Source of the DNA: Pseudomonas reactans
GTDB lineage: Bacteria; Pseudomonadota; Gammaproteobacteria; Pseudomonadales; Pseudomonadaceae
DNA length: 64,000 bases
Direction: 5' to 3'
NCBI RefSeq assembly: GCF_013385825.1
Contig: NZ_JACAPG010000012.1
Coordinates: 182,298-246,297 of the forward strand
Below are positions 18,013 through 25,868 of the stretch, piece after piece. Made by a program: the position numbers and the translations under genes. Positions within the stretch are counted from its first letter, which is position 1, and each line of letters opens with the position of its first letter. Below the pieces are notes generated by a model. The model saw nothing but the letters and a program-made list of their open reading frames with translations, had not been told where the DNA came from and did no database searches.

Positions 18013-18795
18013 TCAGTTCAGGCAATCGGCGTGTTGACGCAGGTTCTGCCGGGCGTAGTAGTTGAACGCGGCACCGTGACGCTTGGGCCGGGAGATCCAG
18101 TCATGGGCCTCGCGCCCCAGCTCCGGCAGGATCGGCTTGATGGTGCCGGCCGCCATCGCCAGCAACTGCAATTTGGCCGCGCGCTCGATCAACTGCGCGA
18201 TCACGCAGGCTTCCTCGACGCTCGCCCCGGTGGACAACTGGCCATGGTGTGAGAGCAGGATCGCGCGTTTGTCACCCAGTGCCGTGGTGATGATTTCCCC
18301 TTCTTCATTGCCCACCGGCACACCCGGCCAGGCCTCCAGGAAGGCACAGTCTTCGTACAGCGGGCAGAGGTCCATATGGGACACCTGCAGCGGCACTTCC
18401 AGCATCGACAGCGCGGCGATGTGGGTCGGATGGGTGTGGATGATGCAGTTCACATCCGGCCGCCCACGGTACACCCAACTGTGAAAACGGTTGGCCGGGT
18501 TGGGGATGCCGTGGCCTTCCAGTACTTCAAGGTCCTCGTTCACCAGCAACAGGTTGCTGGCGGTGATCTCATCAAAACCCAGGCCCAATTGCTGAGTGTA
18601 ATAGGTGCCCTGTTCCGGCCCGCGCGCAGTGATCTGCCCGGCCAGGCCGGAGTCGTGGCCGTTTTCGAACAGGATGCGACACGTGAGCGCCAGCTTTTGC
18701 CGGACGGTCCACGTATTATCCGCCAGGGTGTTTTGCATCTGGACCAGCGCTTGCTTGACCAGTTGGTCTTTTGGGAGTGCTAATGTCTTGGCCAT
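18013..18795 (-). CDS. Class II aldolase/adducin domain protein
   Basis: A 260-residue protein. The zinc-binding histidines are seen in CIIHTHPTHIAALS (about residues 105-118) and in ILLSHHGQLSTG (about residue 180). The family covers L-fuculose-phosphate aldolases, dehydratases and decarboxylases of small hydroxyacids. It is the first gene after the operator at 18839 and precedes the DapA-like gene on the same strand, so both are likely induced together and controlled by the divergent XRE-cupin regulator. The exact reaction cannot be told. Confidence 0.85.
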   Translation of the reverse strand: MAKTLALPKDQLVKQALVQMQNTLADNTWTVRQKLALTCRILFENGHDSGLAGQITARGPEQGTYYTQQLGLGFDEITASNLLLVNEDLEVLEGHGIPNPANRFHSWVYRGRPDVNCIIHTHPTHIAALSMLEVPLQVSHMDLCPLYEDCAFLEAWPGVPVGNEEGEIITTALGDKRAILLSHHGQLSTGASVEEACVIAQLIERAAKLQLLAMAAGTIKPILPELGREAHDWISRPKRHGAAFNYYARQNLRQHADCLN

Positions 18796-18819
18796 ATCGG
18801 GTGCCCTCGGTGGCTGCAA

Positions 18820-18855
18820 ATGACACTAACGATGCTATATGACACTTTGTGTCAT
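18820..18855. promoter_or_regulatory. Operator between the aldolase operon and the XRE-cupin regulator
   Basis: The perfect 17-base inverted repeat ATGACACTTTGTGTCAT lies at 18839-18855, with an extra half-site ATGACAC at 18820-18826. It sits in the 105-base gap between two divergent genes, 46 bases before the regulator start. This is the most likely binding site of the XRE-cupin protein, giving both control of the aldolase operon and autoregulation. Confidence 0.7.
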
Positions 18856-18900
18856 TGGCAAGCACAGCTCATCGCTTACTGCATGGATTAATCGCAGCGC

Positions 18901-19428
18901 ATGTCTATCCGTTTGAAATTATTGAGAAAAAAACTTGGTGTGACGTTGGATGTCCTGGCCGAAAAGTCCGGGATGACCAAGAGTTACCTGTCCAAGGTCG
19001 AGCGCGGGCTGAACACGCCGTCGATTGCCGCCGCGTTGAAGCTGGCCAAGGCGTTGAACGTGAAGGTCGAAGAACTGTTCAGCGAAGACAGCGTCAGCCT
19101 CGACAACTACAGCCTGGTGCGCAGCCATGAACGGCCGGACACCTCACCGGGTTATGCGGTGCTGGCCCATCAGGTCAGCGAGCGCAGCCTGCTGCCGTTC
19201 ATCATCTACCCGCCGGCGGAGTTCACCGACAAGACCTTCAAGGAGCATGTGGGGGAGGAGTTTTTGTTTGTGCATGAAGGTCAGGTCGAGGTGGATTTCA
19301 TGAACGAACGGGTGATCCTGGAGCGCGGCGATGCGCTGCACTTCAATGCGCAGAAACCCCATCGGTTGCGCTCGGTGGGGCCGGTGCAGGCACAGTTGCT
19401 GGTCGTGGTGCACAGCGCGGAAGATTGA
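18901..19428 (+). CDS. XRE family regulator with C-terminal cupin domain
   Basis: A 175-residue protein. Residues 1-60 form a lambda-repressor-like helix-turn-helix (LRKKLGVTLDVLAEKSGMTKSYLSKVERG, NTPSIAAALKLAKAL). Residues 100-170 form a cupin with EEFLFVHEGQVEVDF and GDALHFNAQKPHRL, which usually binds a small effector. Such PuuR-like regulators control neighbouring catabolic genes. Divergent from the class II aldolase gene and associated with the palindromic operator. The start has no strong ribosome-binding site. Confidence 0.9.
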   Translation: MSIRLKLLRKKLGVTLDVLAEKSGMTKSYLSKVERGLNTPSIAAALKLAKALNVKVEELFSEDSVSLDNYSLVRSHERPDTSPGYAVLAHQVSERSLLPFIIYPPAEFTDKTFKEHVGEEFLFVHEGQVEVDFMNERVILERGDALHFNAQKPHRLRSVGPVQAQLLVVVHSAED

Positions 19429-19438
19429 CGCAATCCTC

Positions 19439-19506
19439 TGTAGGAGCCCGGCTTGCCGGCGATGGCGTCCGCAGAAACGCTATCGCCGGCAAGCCGGGCT
19501 CCTACA
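19439..19506. repeat. REPIN (GCCGG type)
   Basis: TGTAGGAGCCCGGCTTGCCGG with tail GCGATGGCG faces an inverted copy ending GGGCTCCTACA at 19506. It lies between the convergent ends of the XRE-cupin gene and the DUF4917 gene. Confidence 0.9.
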
Positions 19507-19527
19507 GGTAATGGGTTATTCGGGGGA

Positions 19528-20544
19528 TCAGCGTTCGACAGGAACTGACAACGCCGGATTGCCCAATGGATGCGTGCGCGCCGCAAAGAACTTCAGTTCT
19601 ACACCCGTCCCATCGAACAACTCCGAATACCGCCGCTTCTGCTGACGAATAAAACCATCACTGCGCCCCGACACCGAGATCGCCAGCGTGGTCAGCCTGG
19701 CTTGGCGAATCGCATCCACCAGGTGTTTATCCTGCGCTCCCAGGTCATGGCCAAAGATGCACAGTGCACCTTCGTGGCTGAGCAACTGCTCATAGCAGAA
19801 CGACAGGTAATCCGAACTGCGGATGGTCTTGAGCTTCTCCTCAACCTTGCCCTCGCTGACAAACAGCGGCACATCATCGAGGGTCTTGATCGTGTTGTTG
19901 ATCGCAAAGCTGCTGAGCAAGGTGCTGTCGGTGGTCGGCAGTTTGCGCGCGGTACCATCCAGGTTGCGCACCAGGTGCAGGCCGCCGTGCAGGTAGAGGA
20001 TGCGCGTGGCGTCGGTGCGGGTATTGCGCAGGTCGAAGCTGGCGTCGGCGCTGCGGAACAGGTCATCGATGCCTGGCGTGTGCAGGATCGCCCAATAGTT
20101 GAGCAGGTCGTAGTTGCTGGTGAATACCGTCGAGTAATGCTTCAGCTCAGCGTTGATCGTCGCCAGCGTCGACGGTTGCACCAGGCGCCACGGGATATGC
20201 ACAGCGTGGATGGTATTGATCAAGGCTTCCTTGATCGCGTAATAGCGATTGCGCGGCGCCGCCGAGCTGACCGCCAGGGCCTTGTTGACCCGGCTGGTGG
20301 TCTTCAACGCGCCCAGGGCTTGCTCGAAACTGCGGGTTTGCAGGGCGTCGAATACGCTGAGCTCGGACTGGCTCAGGGGCTTTTCCTCAACGGTACGGGC
20401 GTTTTCGAACAGCGAGTCGTAGGCAAAGTCTTCCCAAATGGCACGGCTCGCGCCATTGCCGATCAGAATCCCGCTGAAGTCCGTACTGCTGCGCAGGGCG
20501 CTCCAGTCTTCAAGGTGGGCGTCAATATCCTGGAAATCCTTCAT
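19528..20544 (-). CDS. DUF4917 family protein with SIR2-like motifs
   Basis: A 338-residue soluble protein without signal peptide or membrane helix, matching my recollection of the DUF4917 family. Three short motifs recall the SIR2 NAD-binding fold: GILIGNGASRAIW (about residue 25), VFTSNYDLLNYW (about residue 140) and ILYLHGGLHL (about residue 180). A later segment, ALCIFGHDLGAQDKHLVDAI, fits a second nucleotide-fold strand. SIR2-like domains in bacteria often serve as NAD-consuming effectors in phage defence, but no partner gene is adjacent. Function is not established. Confidence 0.75.
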   Translation of the reverse strand: MKDFQDIDAHLEDWSALRSSTDFSGILIGNGASRAIWEDFAYDSLFENARTVEEKPLSQSELSVFDALQTRSFEQALGALKTTSRVNKALAVSSAAPRNRYYAIKEALINTIHAVHIPWRLVQPSTLATINAELKHYSTVFTSNYDLLNYWAILHTPGIDDLFRSADASFDLRNTRTDATRILYLHGGLHLVRNLDGTARKLPTTDSTLLSSFAINNTIKTLDDVPLFVSEGKVEEKLKTIRSSDYLSFCYEQLLSHEGALCIFGHDLGAQDKHLVDAIRQARLTTLAISVSGRSDGFIRQQKRRYSELFDGTGVELKFFAARTHPLGNPALSVPVER

Positions 20545-20667
20545 TGCGGCGGGTCTACTCGAAATCGGCTGGACGGAGACTTTATCACGGGTCGGTGTTG
20601 ATCCTGATCAAGATGCGGCGGGTAGCGCAGGTTGATGCTGTAGGCATAAAGCCTCTGAGGATTGACC

Positions 20668-21816
20668 ATGAGCAGCACCTTCTTTATCCCCGCCGTGAAC
20701 ATCATGGGCACCGACTGCCTCGACGAAGCCATGACCGCCATTCGCAACTATGGTTTTCACAAGGCGCTGATCGTCACCGACGCCGGCCTGGCCAAGGCCG
20801 GCATCGCGAGCATGATCGCCGAGAAACTGGCGATGCAGGACATCGACTCGGTGATCTACGACGGCGCCAAGCCCAACCCGAATGTGGAAAACGTCGAGAA
20901 AGGCCTGGCGCTGTTGCAGGAAAGCGCCTGTGATTTCGTGGTGTCCCTGGGCGGCGGTTCACCCCATGACTGTGCCAAGGGCATCGCCCTGTGCGCCACG
21001 AACGGTGGGCATATTGGCGACTACGAAGGCGTCGACCAGTCCGGCAAACCGCAACTGCCCCTGGTGGCCATCAACACCACCGCCGGCACCGCCAGCGAGA
21101 TGACACGTTTCTGCATCATCACCGACGAAACCCGCCATGTGAAAATGGCCATCGTCGACCGCAACGTCACGCCGCTGCTGTCGGTCAACGACCCGGCGCT
21201 GATGGTCGGCATGCCCAAGGGGCTTACCGCCGCGACTGGCATGGACGCGTTGACCCACGCCATCGAAGCCTACGTGTCCACCGCCGCCAACCCGATCACC
21301 GACGCCTGCGCCATCAAAGCCATCGAACTGATCAGCGCCAATCTGCGCCTGGCGGTGCGCGACGGCAGCGACAAGGCCGCCCGCAAAAACATGGCCTATG
21401 CGCAATTCCTCGCCGGCATGGCCTTCAACAATGCATCCCTGGGTTTTGTGCACGCCATGGCGCACCAATTGGGAGGTTTCTACGACCTGCCCCACGGCGT
21501 ATGCAACGCGGTGTTGCTGCCCCATGTGCAAAGCTTCAACGCCAGCGTTAGCGCCAAACGCCTGAGCGACGTGGGCCGTGCGTTGGGGGCCGACGTCAAG
21601 GGCATCACCGATGAAGAGGGCGCCCAGGCCGCCATCGCCGCGATTCGCAGCCTCGCCCATGATGTCGAGATCCCTGCCGGATTGCGCGAGCTGGGCGCCA
21701 AGTTGCAGGACATTCCCTTGCTGGCGACTAACGCGCTGAAGGATGCGTGTGGGCTGACCAACCCACGGCGGGCGGATCAGCGTCAGATTGAGGAGATCTT
21801 TCGCAGCGCGTTTTGA
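20668..21816 (+). CDS. yiaY: Iron-containing alcohol dehydrogenase, YiaY type
   Basis: A 382-residue enzyme, very similar throughout to what I recall of E. coli YiaY (383 residues). It has the [14 protein letters not shown]-binding loop (about residues 95-105) and the metal ligands Asp193 and His197 in [11 protein letters not shown], with further histidines in [12 protein letters not shown] and [14 protein letters not shown]. It oxidises or reduces short alcohols/aldehydes with NAD and iron. The ATG at 20668 is preferred over TTG 20662 because GAGG is 7 bases upstream. It stands alone; in-cell role and inducer are unknown. Confidence 0.92.
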   Translation: MSSTFFIPAVNIMGTDCLDEAMTAIRNYGFHKALIVTDAGLAKAGIASMIAEKLAMQDIDSVIYDGAKPNPNVENVEKGLALLQESACDFVVSLGGGSPHDCAKGIALCATNGGHIGDYEGVDQSGKPQLPLVAINTTAGTASEMTRFCIITDETRHVKMAIVDRNVTPLLSVNDPALMVGMPKGLTAATGMDALTHAIEAYVSTAANPITDACAIKAIELISANLRLAVRDGSDKAARKNMAYAQFLAGMAFNNASLGFVHAMAHQLGGFYDLPHGVCNAVLLPHVQSFNASVSAKRLSDVGRALGADVKGITDEEGAQAAIAAIRSLAHDVEIPAGLRELGAKLQDIPLLATNALKDACGLTNPRRADQRQIEEIFRSAF

Positions 21817-21830
21817 TAGGGGCAGCCTTT

Positions 21831-21889
21831 AGCCGCAAGCGTTAAGCTACAAGCCGAATGCGTTCAACTTGAGCTTGAAGCTTGCGGCT
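21831..21889. repeat. Inverted repeat, AGCCGCAAGC hairpin family
   Basis: AGCCGCAAGC at 21831-21840 is matched exactly by GCTTGCGGCT at 21880-21889, with smaller inner complements (AAGCT, AGCTT). This looks like another short Pseudomonas intergenic repeat built of AAGCTT/GCAAGC units. It lies between yiaY and the NAD-binding protein and could act as a transcript-end hairpin. Confidence 0.6.
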
Positions 21890-21907
21890 TGCCGCTGAGG
21901 TCCCCCT

Positions 21908-22582
21908 ATGAGAGTTCTGTTATTCGGCGCCACCGGCATGGTCGGCCAGGGCGTGCTGCGTGAGTGCCTGTTGGCCGCCGACGTGCAGGAAGTCGTCGCC
22001 GTCGGCCGCACGGCCCTGACCCAGGAACACGGCAAGCTGCATCAGGTGTTGCACAGCGACATGCTGGATTTCCAGCCGTTGGAAAACCTGCTGCAAGGCT
22101 TTGATGCGTGTTTCTTCTGCCTCGGCGTTTCGTCGGCGGGGATGAATGAAGTCAAGTACACCCACCTCACCTACGACCTCACCCTGGTCGCCGCCAGCAC
22201 CTTGGCGCGGCTCAATCCGCAGATGACGTTTATCTATGTGTCCGGCGCCGGTACCGACAGTTCCGAAGCGGGTAAGTCGATGTGGGCGCGGGTCAAGGGC
22301 AAGACCGAGAACGCTTTGCTGCGCCTGCCCTTCAAGGCGGTGTACCTGTTCCGTCCTGGCGTCATCCAACCCTTGCATGGCGTGCGTTCGAAGACGCCGC
22401 TTTACCAATCCTTCTACTCGGTGCTTGGCCCCCTGTTGACGTTTGTGCGCCGGCTGAAACCGGGTTGGGTGGTGAGCACCGAGACGGTGGGCCGGGCGAT
22501 GTTGCAGGCGGCCAGCCAAGGCGCGCCGCAGCCGGTGGTGGAGCAGGCCGAGATCAATCGGCTGGCCAGCGAGCGTCGCTGA
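21908..22582 (+). CDS. NAD(P)-binding oxidoreductase/epimerase-like protein
   Basis: A 224-residue single-domain Rossmann protein. The nucleotide loop GATGMVGQGV is at residues 8-17, and the strand ends match the SDR/NmrA-like pattern (FFCLGVSSAGMNEVKY, MTFIYVSGAGTDSSE). The C-terminal hydrophobic part (YSVLGPLLTFVRRLKPG) resembles the extended family annotated as NAD-dependent epimerase/dehydratase. Substrate unknown. The stop codon TGA overlaps the start of the following LysR gene (TGATG), so the two are translationally coupled. Confidence 0.8.
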   Translation: MRVLLFGATGMVGQGVLRECLLAADVQEVVAVGRTALTQEHGKLHQVLHSDMLDFQPLENLLQGFDACFFCLGVSSAGMNEVKYTHLTYDLTLVAASTLARLNPQMTFIYVSGAGTDSSEAGKSMWARVKGKTENALLRLPFKAVYLFRPGVIQPLHGVRSKTPLYQSFYSVLGPLLTFVRRLKPGWVVSTETVGRAMLQAASQGAPQPVVEQAEINRLASERR

Positions 22583-23490
22583 TGTTGCACAAGAGCCTGG
22601 TGCGGCGGCTGGACCTGATCACGCTGCAGCTGTTCGTCGCGGTATTTGAGGAAGGCACGCTGACCCGCGCCGCCAACCGCGAAGCCATTGCCGTGTCGGC
22701 CGCCAGCAAGCGCTTGATGGAGTTGGAGCAGGTGCTGGGCGTCAGCCTGTTCGTGCGGCGGGCCAAGGGCATGGACCTGACGGCCGCTGGCGAAACCCTG
22801 TTGCACCATGCACGGCAGATGCTGTTCAACGTCGAGAAGATGGGCCTGGAGTTGGGCGAGCACAGCCACGGCGTACGGGGCTACGTGCGGATGCTGGCCA
22901 ATCTGTCGGCAATCATTCAGTTTCTTCCGGAAGACCTGCGGGACTTTTCCGAACTGCACCCCGAAGTGAAAACCGACCTGGAAGAACGTCCCAGCAAGGG
23001 TGTGGTGCAAGGCGTGCTGGATGGCGTGGCGGACCTGGGCATTTGCTCCAGCGACACCGATACCAAAGGCCTGCCCAGCGTGACTTATCGCCACGATAAG
23101 CTGGTGGTGCTGATGCCTGCGGATCACCCATTGGCGGCGCGCAAAACCTTGGCCTTTGTCGACACCCTGGACAGCGACTACGTCGGCCTGCACGCCGCCA
23201 GCTCCATCAACATGCGCACCCACGCCGCCGCGCGCGAGGCGGGCAGGATGCTGCGCCTGCGCATTCATGTGCCAGGGTTCGATGCAATGTGCCGGATGGT
23301 CCAGGCGAACATGGGCATCGGCATCCTGCCGCAGAAAGCCTATGAACTGTTTGGTCGTGCATTGGGTTTGCATGCCGTGCCGCTGACGGATGACTGGTCG
23401 GATCGCAGCCTGATCCTGGTGGTGCGCGATGAGGCGCAGTTGTCGCCGGTCAGCCGCCTGCTGTTTGACTACCTCCACACACCCTTGTAG
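22582..23490 (+). CDS. LysR family transcriptional regulator
   Basis: A 302-residue LysR protein. The HTH is at about residues 10-65 (LDLITLQLFVAVFEEGTLTRAANREAIAVSAASKRLMELEQ), followed by the periplasmic-binding-like effector domain with LVVLMPADHPLAARKTL. It is followed by the CoA-transferase/lyase/MFS genes on the same strand and probably controls them. The stop codon TAG lies inside the left REP arm (TGTAG) of the next REPIN, so the gene end is provided by the repeat. Confidence 0.9.
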   Translation: MLHKSLVRRLDLITLQLFVAVFEEGTLTRAANREAIAVSAASKRLMELEQVLGVSLFVRRAKGMDLTAAGETLLHHARQMLFNVEKMGLELGEHSHGVRGYVRMLANLSAIIQFLPEDLRDFSELHPEVKTDLEERPSKGVVQGVLDGVADLGICSSDTDTKGLPSVTYRHDKLVVLMPADHPLAARKTLAFVDTLDSDYVGLHAASSINMRTHAAAREAGRMLRLRIHVPGFDAMCRMVQANMGIGILPQKAYELFGRALGLHAVPLTDDWSDRSLILVVRDEAQLSPVSRLLFDYLHTPL

Positions 23491-23571
23491 GAGCCCGGCT
23501 TGCCGGCGATGGCCATTTCAAGGCATACACCGGTTTCGAGGACGCCATCGCCGGCAAGCCGGGCTCCTACA
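23486..23571. repeat. REPIN (GCCGG type) overlapping the LysR stop codon
   Basis: TGTAGGAGCCCGGCTTGCCGG starts at 23486 and an inverted copy ends at 23571. The first five bases TGTAG include the LysR stop codon. The repeat separates the regulator gene from the CoA-transferase operon by about 190 bases. Confidence 0.9.
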
Positions 23572-23677
23572 GGGGCGTTCGCGTTTAGCGAACGCTCCTT
23601 GCCAACTGACGGTTGGATTTCTTCTGCCCCTGGCCTCTAGTCTTGGCGTCACATTCCAAGAATAAGAGGTACACCCC

Positions 23678-24871
23678 ATGACGGCTCCCCTGAGCGGTAT
23701 CAAGGTGATCGAGATCGGTACCCTGATTGCCGCGCCGTTCGCCGCCCGGCTGATGGCCGAGTTTGGCGCCGAGGTGATCAAGATCGAAGCCATGGGCCAG
23801 GGCGACCCGCTTCGCAAATGGCGAAAGCTGCATGAAGGCACGTCGCTGTGGTGGTACCTGCAATCGCGCAACAAGAAATCCCTGGCGCTGGACCTCAAGT
23901 CGCCGGAAGGCTTGGACCTGATCAAGCAATTGCTCGGGGACGCCGATGTGCTGATCGAAAACCTGCGGCCCGGTGGCCTGGAGAAACTCGGCCTCGGCTG
24001 GGACGTGCTACACGCCCTCAACCCCAAGCTGACCCTGGTGCGCATCTCCGGCTATGGCCAGACCGGCCCTTACCGCGACCGTCCGGGTTTCGGAGCCATC
24101 GGCGAGGCCATGGGCGGTATCCGTTACACCACCGGCAATCCGGATTCACCGCCGGCACGCGTGGGTGTCAGCCTGGGCGATTCCCTGGCATCGTTGCACG
24201 GCGTGATCGGCGCGCTGATGTCGCTGCTGCGGGTCAAGACGGGGCAGGGCGATGGGCAGATTGTCGATGTGTCGCTGGCCGAAAGTGTGTTCAACCTGAT
24301 GGAAAGCCTGGTGCCGGAATACGACATGCTTGGCCATGTGCGCGAACGCAGCGGCGGCGCCTTGCCGGGCATTGCGCCGTCCAACACCTACCTGACGGCC
24401 GACGGTGCCTACGTGGTGATCGCCGGCAACAGCGACCCGATCTACAAGCGCCTGATGCACACCATCGGCCGCGCCGACCTGGCCGAAGCACCTGAATTCG
24501 CCCACAACGATGGTCGCGCCGCCAAGAGTGGATTGCTCGACGCCGCGATCACCCACTGGACCAGCAGCCTGCCCATCGAGCAGGTACTCAGCGCCCTGGA
24601 AGCCGCCGAAGTACCGGCCGGGCGCATCTACTCCGTGGCCGATATCGTCAGCGACCCGCACTACCAGGCGCGTGACATGTTGCTTACTGCCCAACTGCCC
24701 GGCGGCGTATCGGTGAAGATGCCCGGCATTGTGCCCAAACTCTCGGAAACCCCTGGCGGCGTGAACTGGCAGGGCCCGACGTTGGGCCAGCACACCGACG
24801 CGATCCTTGGCGATCTGGGCCTGACGGTTGCCGATATCCATCGCCTGAAAACATCGGGAGTGGTGCAATGA
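23678..24871 (+). CDS. CaiB/BaiF (family III) CoA-transferase
   Basis: A 397-residue enzyme. Family markers are GIKVIEIGTLIAAPFAARLMAEFGAEVIKIE at the start, NKKSLALDLKSPEG, and the catalytic Asp168 in VSLGDSLA (Asp169 in formyl-CoA transferase). It moves CoA between carboxylic acids. The start has AAGAGG at about 23665-23670. It overlaps the HMG-CoA-lyase gene by 4 bases (ATGA), so the acid activated here is probably the lyase substrate: 3-hydroxy-3-methylglutarate or a similar branched hydroxy-diacid. This is inference from context. Confidence 0.9.
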   Translation: MTAPLSGIKVIEIGTLIAAPFAARLMAEFGAEVIKIEAMGQGDPLRKWRKLHEGTSLWWYLQSRNKKSLALDLKSPEGLDLIKQLLGDADVLIENLRPGGLEKLGLGWDVLHALNPKLTLVRISGYGQTGPYRDRPGFGAIGEAMGGIRYTTGNPDSPPARVGVSLGDSLASLHGVIGALMSLLRVKTGQGDGQIVDVSLAESVFNLMESLVPEYDMLGHVRERSGGALPGIAPSNTYLTADGAYVVIAGNSDPIYKRLMHTIGRADLAEAPEFAHNDGRAAKSGLLDAAITHWTSSLPIEQVLSALEAAEVPAGRIYSVADIVSDPHYQARDMLLTAQLPGGVSVKMPGIVPKLSETPGGVNWQGPTLGQHTDAILGDLGLTVADIHRLKTSGVVQ

Positions 24872-25809
24872 TTTCTGACTATTCCGACGCGCTGATTGTG
24901 CAGGAAGTGTCGCCGCGCGACGGCCTGCAGATCGAGCCGACCTGGGTCGAGACGGCCGACAAGATCGCCCTGGTCGACCAGCTTTCTCTCGCGGGTTTTT
25001 CGCGGATCGAAGCCGGTTCGTTCGTCTCGCCCAAGGCCATCCCCGCATTGCGCGATGGCGAGCAAGTGTTCCAGGGCATTGAGCGCAAGCCGGGTGTGAT
25101 CTACGTGGCGCTGATCCCCAATCTCAAAGGCGCGCAGCGTGCCATCGCGTCCCGCGCCGATGAACTGAACCTGGTGATGTCCGCCAGCCAGACCCATAAC
25201 CTGGCGAATATGCGCATGCGCTGCGAGGCGTCGTTGGCGGCGTTTGATGACATCGTCAGTTTTGCCCGTGATTACCCGGTAAGGCTCAACGGCAGCATCG
25301 CCACGACCTTCGGTTGCCCGTTCGAAGGCAAAATTGATGAAGACCGCGTGTTGCAGATTGTCGAGGCGTATCAAGCGCTGGGCATCCAGGGTATCAGTCT
25401 GGCGGACACCACTGGCATGGCCAATCCGCGTCAGGTGGCACGCCTGGTCAAACGCGTGCTGGAACGTGTGTCCGCCAGCGATCTGACCCTGCATTTCCAC
25501 AACACGCGAGGCCTGGGCTTGTGCAACGTGCTGGCCGCCTATGAGGCCGGCGCTCGTCGTTTTGACGCAGCGCTGGGGGGCTTGGGCGGTTGTCCGTTTG
25601 CGCCAGGGGCGTCGGGCAATATCTGCACCGAAGACCTGGTGAACCTGTGTGATGAAGTCGGGATTCATACCGGTATCGACCTGCCGCACCTGCTGCATAT
25701 GTCCCGCCGTCTTCCCGCTTTGCTTGGACATGAGTTGCCCGGCCAGGTCGCCAAGGCCGGACGCAACTGCGATCTGCATCCACCGCCTGCCTACATCGCC
25801 ACGCTGTAA
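24868..25809 (+). CDS. Hydroxymethylglutaryl-CoA lyase family protein
   Basis: A 313-residue HMGL-like TIM-barrel enzyme. It has the catalytic VSPRDGLQ (Arg17, Asp18), metal-binding HFHNTRG (about residues 210-216) and the cysteine signature GGCPFAPGASGNICTEDL (about residues 237-254), as in true HMG-CoA lyases and the related citramalyl-CoA-cleaving enzymes. It would cleave a 3-hydroxy-3-methyl acyl-CoA to acetyl-CoA plus a keto acid. It is translationally coupled to the CoA-transferase gene. No leucine-catabolism genes (liuRABCD) are near, so it is not the standard liuE setting. Confidence 0.88.
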   Translation: MISDYSDALIVQEVSPRDGLQIEPTWVETADKIALVDQLSLAGFSRIEAGSFVSPKAIPALRDGEQVFQGIERKPGVIYVALIPNLKGAQRAIASRADELNLVMSASQTHNLANMRMRCEASLAAFDDIVSFARDYPVRLNGSIATTFGCPFEGKIDEDRVLQIVEAYQALGIQGISLADTTGMANPRQVARLVKRVLERVSASDLTLHFHNTRGLGLCNVLAAYEAGARRFDAALGGLGGCPFAPGASGNICTEDLVNLCDEVGIHTGIDLPHLLHMSRRLPALLGHELPGQVAKAGRNCDLHPPPAYIATL

Positions 25810-25868
25810 CACTGCACCAGACAACAAAAACAATCGGGCGCCTGTGAGCAGCCCGCTGGAGAGAAACC

